From Marinobacter maroccanus (lineage in GTDB: Bacteria; Pseudomonadota; Gammaproteobacteria; Pseudomonadales; Oleiphilaceae), in NCBI RefSeq assembly GCF_002933275.1, contig NZ_PSSX01000015.1:1-64000 (forward strand): a stretch of DNA of 64,000 nt, written 5' to 3'. Position numbers and translations under genes: made by a program. Within the stretch, counting starts at the first letter, position 1; each line of letters starts with the position of its first letter. The notes below the pieces were generated by a model. That model made no database searches. It was not told where the DNA came from and was given only the letters and a program-made list of their open reading frames with translations. This document shows, piece by piece, positions 25,270 through 34,274 of this stretch.

Positions 25270-26882
25270 CCACTCAGGTAGATCACACGGTCGGTGCCCG
25301 GAAGGGCATCCGGCCCGTGTGCCAGGCTAACCACGGTTTTTCCTTCCAGAAGTGTTTCCATCCGTTTCGAGATACGCGCTCGGGTTTCGGCATCCAGGCC
25401 GGTAAAGGGCTCGTCCAGTATCACCAGCGGGGCAGGGTTCAGTAGCACCCGTGCCAGGGCGACACGCCGAGCTTCACCGCCGGAGAGTCGGCTGCCGGCA
25501 CTGCCCAGCCAGGTATCGAGCTGATCCGGTTCCGTGGCGAAGCGCTCGGCCAGTTCCATCTGCTCCAGAATGCTCCAGAGCTCGGTGTCCGAGGCCTCAG
25601 GTGATCCCAGCAACAGATTGGCGCGAAGGGTGTCCTCGAACAACACGGTTTTCTGGGTCAGGTAGACGCAATCCTTTTGCGTCAGGCTGCCCTGGGCAGT
25701 GAGCAACAGGCCGGCGAGTACATCCGCCAGAGAGGACTTGCCGCTGCCGGAATGACCGAGAATACCAATGCGCTCCCCGTCCTCGATCCTCAGATTGAAA
25801 CGCGTGAACAGAGGCACGTAACCATCATGTTTTACCGCAATATTTTCTGCCAGAAGCGCCGTGTTTGGGGGTAATTCGGAACTGGAGGTCGCAGCGGCTT
25901 GTTCCTCCTCACGACAATCCCGGTTCAATCGCGCAGCGGAAGCGACCGTTGCTCCCAGCTTGCCAAAGGCATCCGGCAGCATGGCATAGACCTCGGCAAG
26001 GCCGAGCAAGGCAATGGGCAACAACACAAGCACCGGGCCGGAAACCGAACCCGACTGGAACAGGGCAAATCCGGCCCAGAGCGCCAGAACCGCAGAAAGG
26101 TTAACGAAAAGATGGGAGCCGGCCAGATGCCAGCCTACACGGGTGTCGGCCTTCGCCTGCTCTGAAGTAACCTGATGGGCCTGGCGCATTAGCCAGGCTG
26201 CATGTTTTCCGGTACGCCCGGCGGCAGTCAGTTCGGAGAAACCTTCGATGTGTTCGATCACCGCCGTTCTCAGTTCTTCCTGCCGGTCGCTTTGCCGGGC
26301 GGCCAGGCGCCAGGTTCTCAGATAAACCCCGGCGGTGGCGATCACCAGGGCAATCACCAGCAACAGGCTCACCAGCAACGCCGTGCCGATATTGAAGAGA
26401 ACCCCGGCCAGAACAACTACCAGTAGCGTTACCAGGCCTGCAAGTGCGGTAGGCGCGATTAAACGCAGGTACAGGGTGTCCAGGGCATCCACATCGCTCG
26501 TGAGGCGGGACAGCCACTGTGCGCCGCTCAATTCCCCACGGCGAACGGGGCTGGCACGCGAAAGGCGCTGGAACAGGGCCACGCGAATATCTGTCAGCAA
26601 TCTCAGAACGGTATCGTGGTTGTAGACCCGCTCCAGATAACGGAACACCGTGCGGGAAACGGCGAAAAACCGGATGGCGCCGCCGGGCACGTAAAGGTTT
26701 ATGGTCGCCGCCACGCCGGCAGCCAGTAGCAGGCCAACCAGTGCGGTTTCGGTAATAAACCAGCCCGAAACCGCCAACAGGCCAATGCCGGAAAGCAGGG
26801 TGGCGAAAATCAGGAATCCGCCGACAACCAGGCGCCCCGGGCGCTTGAAGATCAGGTCCAGCCAGGGCTTCAGGTCACGCAT
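25266..26882 (-). CDS. cydC: Thiol exporter ABC protein CydC
   Basis: 538 residues from the ATG at 26882, which has GGGGAGG upstream and begins MRDLKPWLDL; the frame extends to 26915 but that would overlap cydD further. ABC half-transporter: six-helix membrane domain (about 15-300), then ATPase with Walker A GHSGSGKSS, signature LSGGEARRVALARVL and Walker B LVILDEPFTGLD. CydDC exports cysteine/glutathione and is required for assembly of cytochrome bd. It overlaps the end of cydD by eight bases. Confidence 0.93.
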   Translation of the reverse strand: MRDLKPWLDLIFKRPGRLVVGGFLIFATLLSGIGLLAVSGWFITETALVGLLLAAGVAATINLYVPGGAIRFFAVSRTVFRYLERVYNHDTVLRLLTDIRVALFQRLSRASPVRRGELSGAQWLSRLTSDVDALDTLYLRLIAPTALAGLVTLLVVVLAGVLFNIGTALLVSLLLVIALVIATAGVYLRTWRLAARQSDRQEELRTAVIEHIEGFSELTAAGRTGKHAAWLMRQAHQVTSEQAKADTRVGWHLAGSHLFVNLSAVLALWAGFALFQSGSVSGPVLVLLPIALLGLAEVYAMLPDAFGKLGATVASAARLNRDCREEEQAAATSSSELPPNTALLAENIAVKHDGYVPLFTRFNLRIEDGERIGILGHSGSGKSSLADVLAGLLLTAQGSLTQKDCVYLTQKTVLFEDTLRANLLLGSPEASDTELWSILEQMELAERFATEPDQLDTWLGSAGSRLSGGEARRVALARVLLNPAPLVILDEPFTGLDAETRARISKRMETLLEGKTVVSLAHGPDALPGTDRVIYLSG

Positions 26883-28587
26883 CCCGTACCTCCCCGCCAG
26901 AAACCAGCAGCACACGGTTTGCCAGGGCCAGCAAGGCTTGATGGTGAGTGGAGAAGATCAGGGTTTTTCCGGCTACCGCCAGTTTATGCAGTGCCTCCAG
27001 CACGAACACTTCACTGTCGCTGTCCAGCCCGGCGGTGGGCTCATCCAGCAGGATCAGGTCGTAATCCGCCAGAAAAATACGGGCCAAACTCAGCCGCCGG
27101 GCCTGGCCACCGGAGAGCCCCTGGCCCTCTTCCGATACCGGGCTATGAATCCCCTGTTTGCGACTGTCCAGCAGGGAACCGAGGCCGACATTGCGCAGGG
27201 CGGTTTCAATGGCAATATCAGAGGCATCCGGAGTAGTCAGTCTGAGGTTATCGGCCCAGGTTCCCTGAACCAGAAACCCTTTCTGCCCCAGCCAGCCAAA
27301 CCGGAAACTGCCCGGCGCTTCGCCGAACAGATGGATTTCGCCGGTGTCCGGCGCCAGAAAACCCGCCAACATATGCAGCAGGGTGGATTTGCCGCCGCCG
27401 GAGGGGCCGGTCAGGGCAATCACTTCACCTTTCTGGATGGTCAACGCGAGATCCTGCAGAACCAGTTGGTCGGGCCGGAAGTTTTTACTGACAGAACGCA
27501 GCTCAATCCTGTCTTCCGCACCCTCGACAGAGGCCATCTCGGTCTTGCTCTCCGGGTTCACCGGAGTGTCCAGCCGCTCGAGGATTTCGGTGCCAGCGCC
27601 CATGGCGGCGGCACGATCATGGTAATGCTGGGAGAGTGTTCGCAACGGCTGAAAAAACTCCGGGGCCAGCAACAGAATCAACAGCCCGGAAAACAGGGTT
27701 AGATCCTCGGAGGGGCCATAAGTGATGTACCCAAGCAGACCAAACCCGATGTAGATGGCGATAACGGCTATGGCCACCGAGGCAAAGAACTCCAGAACCG
27801 CTGAGGACAGAAACGCCACCCGGAGTGTTTTCATGGTAATGCGCCGATAGTGATCCGAGCGTTTGCGAATAAGTTCGGCTGCTCCGGCTGTCTGGCCAAA
27901 CAGTTGCAGCGTGGTCAGGCCGCGAACCTTGTCCAGAAATTGCCCGGAAAGCCGGCTGATGGTTTCAAAGTGCTGCTGGTTCAGTTTCTCCGCGCCCATG
28001 CCCACCAGGGCCATGAACAACGGAATCAGCGGCGCGGACAACAGAAGGAAGATGCCAGCCAACCAGTCCAGCCAGAACACCAGGGCGAGAATCAGCACCG
28101 GCACAATTATCGACAGGGTCATCTGTGGCAGAAAGCGGGCGAAATAACCGTGCAGGGCTTCCACGTGGTCAATCCATTCCCGGGCAAGGGTGCCTGCGGA
28201 GGACTGGCCCAGTTCCACAGGACCGGTGGCCTGCCAATGCTTATGGAGCTGACGCCGGGCATCCCGGCGAACCTGTTCGCTGCAACGGGCCGCAAACCGG
28301 GTTTGATAACCCTGGCCCAGTGCTCGAACAGCCAGCGCCAGAATCAGGCCGAGAAAGAGAGGAGTGAGGTCCGCAACGGGGACCTCGTCAATCACACCCA
28401 GATGGATAATCCGGGCCAACAGCACCATCTGAATGATGGTGGCAATGCCGGCAACGATGCCGGCAACCACAGTGCCGCGAATCCACAGGCGGCTGCCACG
28501 GGCCAGGTCTGCAAGCCACCCCTTAACGGCTTTCTGATCGGTGGCGGAGGCATTCTCCCCGCCACCCTTGGCCCGTGGCTCCAGCAC
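26875..28587 (-). CDS. cydD: Thiol exporter ABC protein CydD
   Basis: 570 residues from a GTG that directly abuts the TAA of the oxidase subunit II gene. ABC half-transporter: membrane domain about 35-340, ATPase with Walker A GPSGGGKST, signature LSGGQARRLSLAR and Walker B LILLDEPTAGLD. Forms the CydDC heterodimer with the next gene. The order oxidase subunits then cydDC in one minus-strand unit couples oxidase synthesis to its assembly factors. Confidence 0.93.
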   Translation of the reverse strand: MLEPRAKGGGENASATDQKAVKGWLADLARGSRLWIRGTVVAGIVAGIATIIQMVLLARIIHLGVIDEVPVADLTPLFLGLILALAVRALGQGYQTRFAARCSEQVRRDARRQLHKHWQATGPVELGQSSAGTLAREWIDHVEALHGYFARFLPQMTLSIIVPVLILALVFWLDWLAGIFLLLSAPLIPLFMALVGMGAEKLNQQHFETISRLSGQFLDKVRGLTTLQLFGQTAGAAELIRKRSDHYRRITMKTLRVAFLSSAVLEFFASVAIAVIAIYIGFGLLGYITYGPSEDLTLFSGLLILLLAPEFFQPLRTLSQHYHDRAAAMGAGTEILERLDTPVNPESKTEMASVEGAEDRIELRSVSKNFRPDQLVLQDLALTIQKGEVIALTGPSGGGKSTLLHMLAGFLAPDTGEIHLFGEAPGSFRFGWLGQKGFLVQGTWADNLRLTTPDASDIAIETALRNVGLGSLLDSRKQGIHSPVSEEGQGLSGGQARRLSLARIFLADYDLILLDEPTAGLDSDSEVFVLEALHKLAVAGKTLIFSTHHQALLALANRVLLVSGGEVRDA

Positions 28588-29589
28588 TTAGTGGTATCCC
28601 TCGCCCGCGCGGACCTTGCCGCGGAAGACCCAGTAGGTCCACGCGGTGTACACCAGCACGATGGGGATCACGAACAGAAGGCCCAACAGCAGGAACAGCT
28701 GGGATTCATAAGCAGATGCGGCATCCCAGAGGGTGTATTCCGGCGGAACCACATAGGGCCAGCGGCTGACCACCAGGCCCAGATAGGTGGTGATAAACAG
28801 CCCCATGGTGGCCACGAACGGCATGCCATCCCTGCGATCACGAACTGAACGGTAGATCTGGATAGCGCACAGCAATGTCAGAACCGGCAGAATCCAGATA
28901 ATGCTCAGATTTGAGAACCAGCGTTCACGGACCATTTCATCCACAAAGGGCGTCCAGACACCGATGATGCCAAAGACCACAAGAACCGCCAGGAGCAATG
29001 GCAGGGTGATCTTGTAGGCCCACTGCTGCAGATAACCCTCGGTTTTCATGATCAGCCAGGTGGAACCCAGCAGGGAATAGCCAGCCAGCATGCCCAGGCC
29101 GGTAAGCACGGTGAACGGCGTGAGCCAGTCAAGCGCGCCGCCCACGTAAACGCCATTGGCGGTTTCAAAGCCCTGGATATAGGCGCCCACAACTGCACCT
29201 TGGGCGAAGGAGGCAACGGTAGAACCACCGGCAAAGGCCCAGTTCCAGAGGTAACGGGACGTCCGGGCCTTGAACCGGAACTCGAACGCCACGCCCCGGA
29301 AAATCAGCCCGGCCAGCAGCAGGAACACACCAATGTACAGCGCCGGCAGGAAGATTGAATAGACCATCGGAAAGGCCGCGAGCAGGCCAGCGCCGCCTAG
29401 CACCAGCCAGGTTTCGTTGCCGTCCCACACCGGGGCCACCGAGTTCATCATGGTGTCCCGCGCTTCCTCATTCGGCGCGAAGGGGAAGAGAATCCCCACG
29501 CCCAGGTCGAAGCCATCCATCAGCACATACATGATGATGCCGAAGCCAATAATGAATGCCCATATGAGCGGCAGATCAAACAGTTCCAT
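28588..29589 (-). CDS. cydB: Cytochrome bd-type ubiquinol oxidase subunit II
   Basis: 333 residues with nine predicted transmembrane helices. The N terminus MELFDLPLIWAFIIGFGIIMY and the segment DLGVGILFPF are characteristic of CydB/CioB, and WDGNETWLVLGG is the conserved loop. The length matches the cyanide-insensitive type (about 335) better than E. coli CydB (379). The ATG lies two bases after the stop of subunit I. Inner-membrane quinol oxidase partner without heme of its own. Confidence 0.93.
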   Translation of the reverse strand: MELFDLPLIWAFIIGFGIIMYVLMDGFDLGVGILFPFAPNEEARDTMMNSVAPVWDGNETWLVLGGAGLLAAFPMVYSIFLPALYIGVFLLLAGLIFRGVAFEFRFKARTSRYLWNWAFAGGSTVASFAQGAVVGAYIQGFETANGVYVGGALDWLTPFTVLTGLGMLAGYSLLGSTWLIMKTEGYLQQWAYKITLPLLLAVLVVFGIIGVWTPFVDEMVRERWFSNLSIIWILPVLTLLCAIQIYRSVRDRRDGMPFVATMGLFITTYLGLVVSRWPYVVPPEYTLWDAASAYESQLFLLLGLLFVIPIVLVYTAWTYWVFRGKVRAGEGYH

Positions 29590-29591
29590 AA

Positions 29592-31034
29592 TCAGTGACC
29601 TCCCTCGTTGACTGGCTTGGCGGTGCCGACTGTGCCACCGGATTCATGTTCAATTTCAAAGGGCACATGGGCGGCAGAGAAGGGACGCTTTGGTCGCTCG
29701 GCCTCATGCTCGTCTTCATCCCGGTCTTCAAGACCGACATACAGCACCCGCATCAGGTAATACACGCCGGCGGAGAACACCAGAGCGTAGACAACGATAT
29801 AGCCGATCAGTGTGAATAGCGCCATACCGCCAGTCAGTGACGGAGTCAGGGCCTCTGCCTGAGTCATCTGGCCGTAGACCAGCCAGGGCGCCCGGCCCAC
29901 CTCGGTGACGAACCAGCCGGTCAGCACCGCAAAGAAGGGCGCAATACTCATGAAGCGCATGCCCTGCAGGAACCAGCCGGTGCGCCAGTACCGACCGCCG
30001 GCACGCAGAACCAGGCCGGTAACCGCGAAGGCAATCATCAGCAGGCCAATACCTACCATGACTCGGAACGACCAGAACACGATCGCCACCGGTGGCTGCT
30101 CGTCAACAGGCACTGCGCTCACGCCCGGCACTTCACCGTCCCTTTCATGGGTGAGAATGAAACTGGCCAGGCTGGGAATACCAATCTCGTAAAGGTTCCG
30201 CTGGTTCTCCTGATCGGGAATGGCAAACAGCAGCAACGGCACATTGCGGGAGGTTTCCCAGTTGCCTTCCATCGCCGCTACTTTGGTGGGCTGATGCTCC
30301 AGAGTGTTCAGACCGTGGAAATCACCCAATACCGCCTGGGCAGGGGCAATAAACAGCAGCAGCCACAGACACATGGACAGTGCCTTCTTGTTCGCCTCAA
30401 CCTCACGACCCAGCAGCAGATACCAGGCACTCACACCGGCCACCACAAAGCCACCGGTCAGGAAGGAGGCCAGTGCCATATGGGCGAATCTATAGGGGAA
30501 GGAGGGGTTGAAGATCGCCTCGCTCCAGGAAGTCACATAGAAGACGCCATCACGGAGCTCGGTGCCAGCCGGCGTCTGCATCCAGCTGTTGGCCGACAGA
30601 ATCCAGAAGGAGGAAATAAAAGTACCCAGCGCGACCATAATGGCGGCAAACAGGTGAACGCCGGCCGGCACCTTATCCCGACCGAACAGAAGCACCCCGA
30701 GGAAAGCCGCCTCCAGGAAAAACGCCGTGACCACCTCATAACTCAGGATAGGGCCAAGGAAGTTGGCGGAGGCCTGGGCGAAGTTACTCCAGTTGGTGCC
30801 GAACTGGAACGACATCACAATGCCCGACACCACACCCATGCCGAATACCACCGCAAACACCTTGGTCCAGAAGGCAGAGAGCTTCACCCACAACGGATTC
30901 TCGGTTTTGAAAGCCAGGCCTTCGAGTACCGCGATGTAGGAAGCAAGGCCGATGGTAAACACCGGAAAAATGGCGTGAAATGACACCACAAACGCAAACT
31001 GGATTCGCGATAGGATGAGAGGATCAAGTTCCAT
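29592..31034 (-). CDS. cydA: Cytochrome bd-type ubiquinol oxidase subunit I (short Q-loop, CIO type)
   Basis: 480 residues. Heme-carrying subunit that oxidises ubiquinol and reduces O2. Heme ligands seen: His in FVVSFHAIF near residue 20, His in RFAHMALAS near 187, Met in FWSFRVMVG. The Q-loop start GDFHGLNTLEHQPTKVAAMEGNWE keeps the Lys and Glu used for quinol oxidation, but the following insertion is short, as in CioA of Pseudomonas (488 residues) and unlike E. coli CydA (522). cioA would be an equally proper name. A long intergenic region (31035-31218) precedes it. Confidence 0.93.
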   Translation of the reverse strand: MELDPLILSRIQFAFVVSFHAIFPVFTIGLASYIAVLEGLAFKTENPLWVKLSAFWTKVFAVVFGMGVVSGIVMSFQFGTNWSNFAQASANFLGPILSYEVVTAFFLEAAFLGVLLFGRDKVPAGVHLFAAIMVALGTFISSFWILSANSWMQTPAGTELRDGVFYVTSWSEAIFNPSFPYRFAHMALASFLTGGFVVAGVSAWYLLLGREVEANKKALSMCLWLLLFIAPAQAVLGDFHGLNTLEHQPTKVAAMEGNWETSRNVPLLLFAIPDQENQRNLYEIGIPSLASFILTHERDGEVPGVSAVPVDEQPPVAIVFWSFRVMVGIGLLMIAFAVTGLVLRAGGRYWRTGWFLQGMRFMSIAPFFAVLTGWFVTEVGRAPWLVYGQMTQAEALTPSLTGGMALFTLIGYIVVYALVFSAGVYYLMRVLYVGLEDRDEDEHEAERPKRPFSAAHVPFEIEHESGGTVGTAKPVNEGGH

Positions 31035-31190
31035 GGGAACCCTCCGGTAAAGTTCACATCAAAACAAACGGGCCCAGCGAACCCGTTTAGCCGCTGCCTT
31101 AGCTCATTTTGTTGTGTTGTTATTACCGGCAGATGATTACCATGCTACTAAACATGGCGATAAACCCGATAGGGCGTTTTGTCGCACCCC

Positions 31191-31204
31191 TTGATTTATA
31201 ACAA
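31191..31204. promoter_or_regulatory. Possible Anr/FNR-type box
   Basis: TTGATTTATAACAA matches the TTGAT-N4-ATCAA consensus of FNR-like regulators at nine of ten specified bases. It lies 157 bases upstream of the cytochrome bd genes, which are often oxygen-regulated, and just 15 bases before the methyltransferase ATG. One such match is expected by chance fairly often, so this is weak. The rest of 31035-31190 holds an AAACGGG/CCCGTTT hairpin (31068-31090) and nothing else recognisable. Confidence 0.3.
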
Positions 31205-31218
31205 GTATGGGGAACCCA

Positions 31219-31860
31219 ATGAGCTTTTACGAAGACAGAATATTGCCCCACATCATAGACCGCGCATGCTCGATGGGCCAGGTAATGAAGCTGCGCAGCC
31301 AGGTGGTACCCCAGGCCAAAGGAGTGGTCCTGGAAGTGGGCATGGGCTCGGCCATCAACATGGAATTCTACAATGCCGACCACGTGGACATGGTGTACGG
31401 CCTGGAGCCCTCAGAAGGCATGCGCCGCAAGGCCGAACCGAATCTCGCAAAGTCTCCCATCAAGGTAGAGTGGCTGGACCTGCCCGGAGAGAAAATCCCA
31501 CTGGAAGACCACTCTGTCGACACCGTACTGCTCACCTTCACCCTGTGCACCATCCCCGACTGGCAGGCCGCGCTCCAGCAAATGTGGCGGGTACTGAAAC
31601 CGGGCGGCGAACTCCTGTTCCTGGAACACGGCGAATCCTCCCACGATGGCACCCGCAAGTGGCAACACCGCATCACCCCGGGATGGAAAAAACTGGCCGG
31701 CGGCTGCCACCTGAACCGCCACATCGCCGACCTGATCCGACACGCGGGCTTCGAAATCCAGGAACTGGAAAACCTCTACATCCCCAAGGCACCAAAAATC
31801 GCCGGATACATCTACAAGGGCAGGGCAACCAAGCCCGCAGCAGCCAGCCCAGCCGCTTGA
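31219..31860 (+). CDS. Class I SAM-dependent methyltransferase
   Basis: 213 residues from the ATG at 31219, preceded by GGGGA at good spacing; the in-frame ATG at 31207 has no ribosome site. Rossmann-like methyltransferase with motif I VVLEVGMGSAIN (about 35-46), motif II YGLEPSEGMRRKA and VLLTFTLCTIPD, then MWRVLKPGGELLFLEHG, the pattern of UbiE/COQ5-like and phosphatidylethanolamine-type methyltransferases. The substrate cannot be told. It lies 75 bases upstream of tRNA-Leu and divergent from the oxidase operon. Confidence 0.85.
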   Translation: MSFYEDRILPHIIDRACSMGQVMKLRSQVVPQAKGVVLEVGMGSAINMEFYNADHVDMVYGLEPSEGMRRKAEPNLAKSPIKVEWLDLPGEKIPLEDHSVDTVLLTFTLCTIPDWQAALQQMWRVLKPGGELLFLEHGESSHDGTRKWQHRITPGWKKLAGGCHLNRHIADLIRHAGFEIQELENLYIPKAPKIAGYIYKGRATKPAAASPAA

Positions 31861-31935
31861 GGGCGGGGGTGGAATCCGAATTGCGTTACCCCACGCAGAC
31901 TTATACAATTCTGCCCGTCAAAACCTCCCCCGAAT

Positions 31936-32022
31936 GCTCCGGTGGTGAAATTGGTAGACACAAGAGACTTAAAATCTCTCGACCGTTAGGTCGTGCCGGT
32001 TCGATTCCGGCCCGGAGCACCA
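31936..32022 (+). tRNA. tRNA-Leu (anticodon UAA)
   Basis: 87 bases including encoded CCA. Acceptor stem GCTCCGG pairs with CCGGAGC; anticodon stem AGAGA/TCTCT closes the loop CTTAAAA with anticodon TAA at 31970-31972; a long variable arm (CGACCGTTAGGTCG) shows a class II tRNA; the T arm is CCGGTTCGATTCCGG. It borders an AT-rich accessory islet, a common integration position, but no copy of its 3' end was found in the following 3.5 kb. Confidence 0.97.
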
Positions 32023-32087
32023 TATAAACTAGTACGTAGCAGGGGGGGGGGCGCTCAGATTTTCACTTGTTCAAATTTTTTGGTGCC

Positions 32088-32198
32088 TCATTGATGCATC
32101 AGGATAGAAAATTTAGCCGCTCGCAATGGATTGCCAAGGGGTAGCGCCACCTGCCGAATGGTGGGACCGTCAGGAGAGACTGACGTCTAAATCAATGA
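32088..32198. other. Non-coding segment with nested inverted repeats
   Basis: Outer arms TCATTGAT (32088-32095) and ATCAATGA (32191-32198); next pair ATTTAG (32111-32116) and CTAAAT (32187-32192); inside are two hairpins, CCACC/GGTGG (32147-32164) and a perfect CGTCAG/CTGACG (32168-32185). The two outer pairs share bases 32191-32192, so not all pairs can form fully at once. The layout could be a structured RNA, a leader of the disrupted gene at 32263 or a recombination site. The flanking 32023-32087 contains only a run of ten G (32042-32051). No promoter was identified. Confidence 0.4.
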
Positions 32199-32441
32199 TG
32201 CGGAATCTATGCATCTCTGGCTTTGCTGCCAAACTTTAGTACACTGGATTGAAAGGGAATTTATGTTTGTCGAATTGATAAACTCTATCAAAGCCAGCCT
32301 ATATGACCGGGTCGTTTCGCCACTATCCGGGGCTTTTATTTTGTCTTTTTTGGCGATTAACTTTAGAGCAGCTATTCTGGTTTTCGATGACCAAAACTAT
32401 TACCTGAAAATTAATCATTTGGAAACGTATCTTTATCCTAA

Positions 32442-33597
32442 GGAGACTCTGAATAAGTCTACAAAATCAGCGATAATACGGCCATCGTCAACCGCATAGG
32501 ATCGTTGCCACCATGGATCAGATCACCTTCTCCGAAGCCGAGTACCAGACCAAGAAGCGCAAAACCCGCCGCGAGATCTTTCTGGAACGCATGGACAAGC
32601 TGATTCCGTGGAAGCAGCTGGAGAAGAAGGTGGCCCGCTATTACCCCAAGGGTCAGAACGGACGGCCTCCCTATCCGTTATCTGCCATGCTGCGCGTTCA
32701 CTGCATGCAGTTGTTCTATAACCTCAGCGATCCGGCCATGGAAGACGCCTTATACGAGATCGAATCCATGCGCCAGTTCGCTGGCCTGAAGCTTGATCGG
32801 CTACCAGACGAAACCACGATCCTTAAGTTCCGCCATTTTCTGGAGCAGCACGGTCTCGGCAAGGTGCTGTTCAAAGAAGTGAACAAGCATCTGGAGAAAA
32901 ACGGCCTGATGCTGCGTGAAGGTAGCATTGTTGACGCCACCATCATTTCCGCACCGAGCTCCACCAAGAACGAGAGTGGCCAACGTGATCCGGAAATGCA
33001 CCAAACCAGGAAGGGTAATCAGTGGCACTTCGGCATGAAAATGCACATCGGCGTTGATGACACTCTCGGACTGATTCACAGCATCGACACCACGGCGGCC
33101 AACGTTCATGACATTGTGCCCTCCGGCAAATTGCTGCACGGCGAAGAGCGTCGAGTCTTTGGTGATGCCGGCTACCTCGGCATACAAAAGCGAGGCGAGC
33201 ACAAGCACCGTAAAAGTGTGTCTTGGTTCATCGCCAAGCGCCCTGGTTCACGGAAAACCCTGGATGCTGACAAGCTGAAGGCCGAGAAAATCAAAGCCAG
33301 CATCCGCTCAAAAGTGGAACATCCGTTCCGGTACATCAAGCAAGTGTTCGGCTACAACAAGGTTCGCTATCGCGGTCTGGTGAAAAACACCAATCGGCTG
33401 CACTTGTTGGCCGCGTTCAGTAATCTCCTAATCGGTGAAAAATACCTGCTGGCGTAGGGCCAGTGCGCCTGTTTTCCGCCAAAATGGCGGGAAATGGGCG
33501 AGAAACATACAAGTAACGGGGAAATAACGTCTGAAATTCGAGATTTTTGCTGCTTTGAAACAACATCGGCAAAAATTAGCGGTTATTCAGACCTTCC
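32442..33597 (+). mobile_element. IS5-family insertion sequence, apparently intact
   Basis: 1156 bases. Terminal inverted repeats start GGAGACTCTGAATAA on the left and, in reverse complement, GGAAGGTCTGAATAA on the right (12 of 15 identical). Direct repeats CTAA flank it at 32438-32441 and 33598-33601, the four-base YTAR target duplication of IS5 elements. One full transposase frame lies inside. Intact duplication and ends suggest a recent insertion. Confidence 0.95.
32513..33457 (+). CDS. IS5-family transposase
   Basis: 314 residues. DDE transposase with Asp in SIVDATIISAP (near 145), Asp in VFGDAGYLG (near 220) and Glu in SKVEHPFRYIKQVFGY (near 270), the last within the Y-2-R-3-E type arrangement of IS4/IS5 enzymes. 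The N-terminal DUF772-like domain (RPPYPLSAMLRVHCMQ) is typical of the IS5 group. No frameshift was seen. Base composition resembles the chromosome more than the AT-rich gene that it interrupts. Confidence 0.95.
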   Translation: MDQITFSEAEYQTKKRKTRREIFLERMDKLIPWKQLEKKVARYYPKGQNGRPPYPLSAMLRVHCMQLFYNLSDPAMEDALYEIESMRQFAGLKLDRLPDETTILKFRHFLEQHGLGKVLFKEVNKHLEKNGLMLREGSIVDATIISAPSSTKNESGQRDPEMHQTRKGNQWHFGMKMHIGVDDTLGLIHSIDTTAANVHDIVPSGKLLHGEERRVFGDAGYLGIQKRGEHKHRKSVSWFIAKRPGSRKTLDADKLKAEKIKASIRSKVEHPFRYIKQVFGYNKVRYRGLVKNTNRLHLLAAFSNLLIGEKYLLA

Positions 33598-34274
33598 CTA
33601 ACTTCATTGACTCTGCTTTAAATCTGCTCGTATACCCCCTGGCGTCGGCTTTCGCATTTATCTTTATTTATCCTCTTTTTTCAAAGTTCGCGTTTCAATA
33701 CTGGAGCCTTCAGCAAGTTAAGCTAAAGCAAATCAAGATCAGAATAGAAAACGAGACACCATTGACTGTAGAAAAGGCACGGGAGATAAGGCAAAAGCTG
33801 TCTTCACTTCAGTCAGAGTTCCACGATGAGCTTAATGAAAGAGAGTTGGAGATAGAGAATTTAAAAGCAAAAGTTGATTCTATGCAGGTCGAAAATGAGC
33901 AACTTCAGAAGAAGATTGGTCAAGCCAAGAACAGATACTCGACAGAACTGAGCCCGAATGGGTTTTCCAATATGAAGGAAAACGAGGAGAGCAAGGTTTC
34001 CCAGCAAAATTTGGATTTGTTGGTTTTTGAAAATGATGACTCAGACAAAATAGAAGCTTTTTTTAGGACGATGGTCGACGCCGGGCTACCTATAAGCCCT
34101 CAAGACATTGAGCGACTTTCAGGGCTGAATTCTATTCGCGTCGAAAATACTATAGATCGACTCAATCAGTTGGGTGTCGTGCAGATAGACGATACTATGC
34201 CTGGAGAGTTTTTAGTATCGCTGACGAAAACAGGCAAAAACTTCGCTCTTCGGCACGGATATGCATGACGCTGT

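Larger units (their letters stand above)
32263..34268 (+). pseudogene. Membrane/coiled-coil protein gene interrupted by an IS5-family element
   Basis: The 5' part (32263-32441) and 3' part (33602-34268) read in one frame once the element and one CTAA duplication are removed, giving 281 residues: TYLYP joins directly to NFIDSALN. Two hydrophobic segments (about 22-40 and 70-95, FILSFLAINF and ASAFAFIFIYPLF) are followed by a long charged coiled coil (about 110-165) and a C-terminal winged-helix-like domain (DIERLSGLNSIRVENTIDRLNQLG). The N-terminal SLYDRVVSPLSGAFILSF pattern is one I have seen in uncharacterised membrane proteins of accessory regions. The start ATG has AAAGGGA upstream. The gene is visibly AT-rich compared with its surroundings, suggesting transfer. 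Function unknown. Confidence 0.85.

Noticed and set aside
32088..32262. Retron msr-msd RNA
   Set aside because: There are nested inverted repeats, but no reverse transcriptase gene lies nearby and the pairs overlap.
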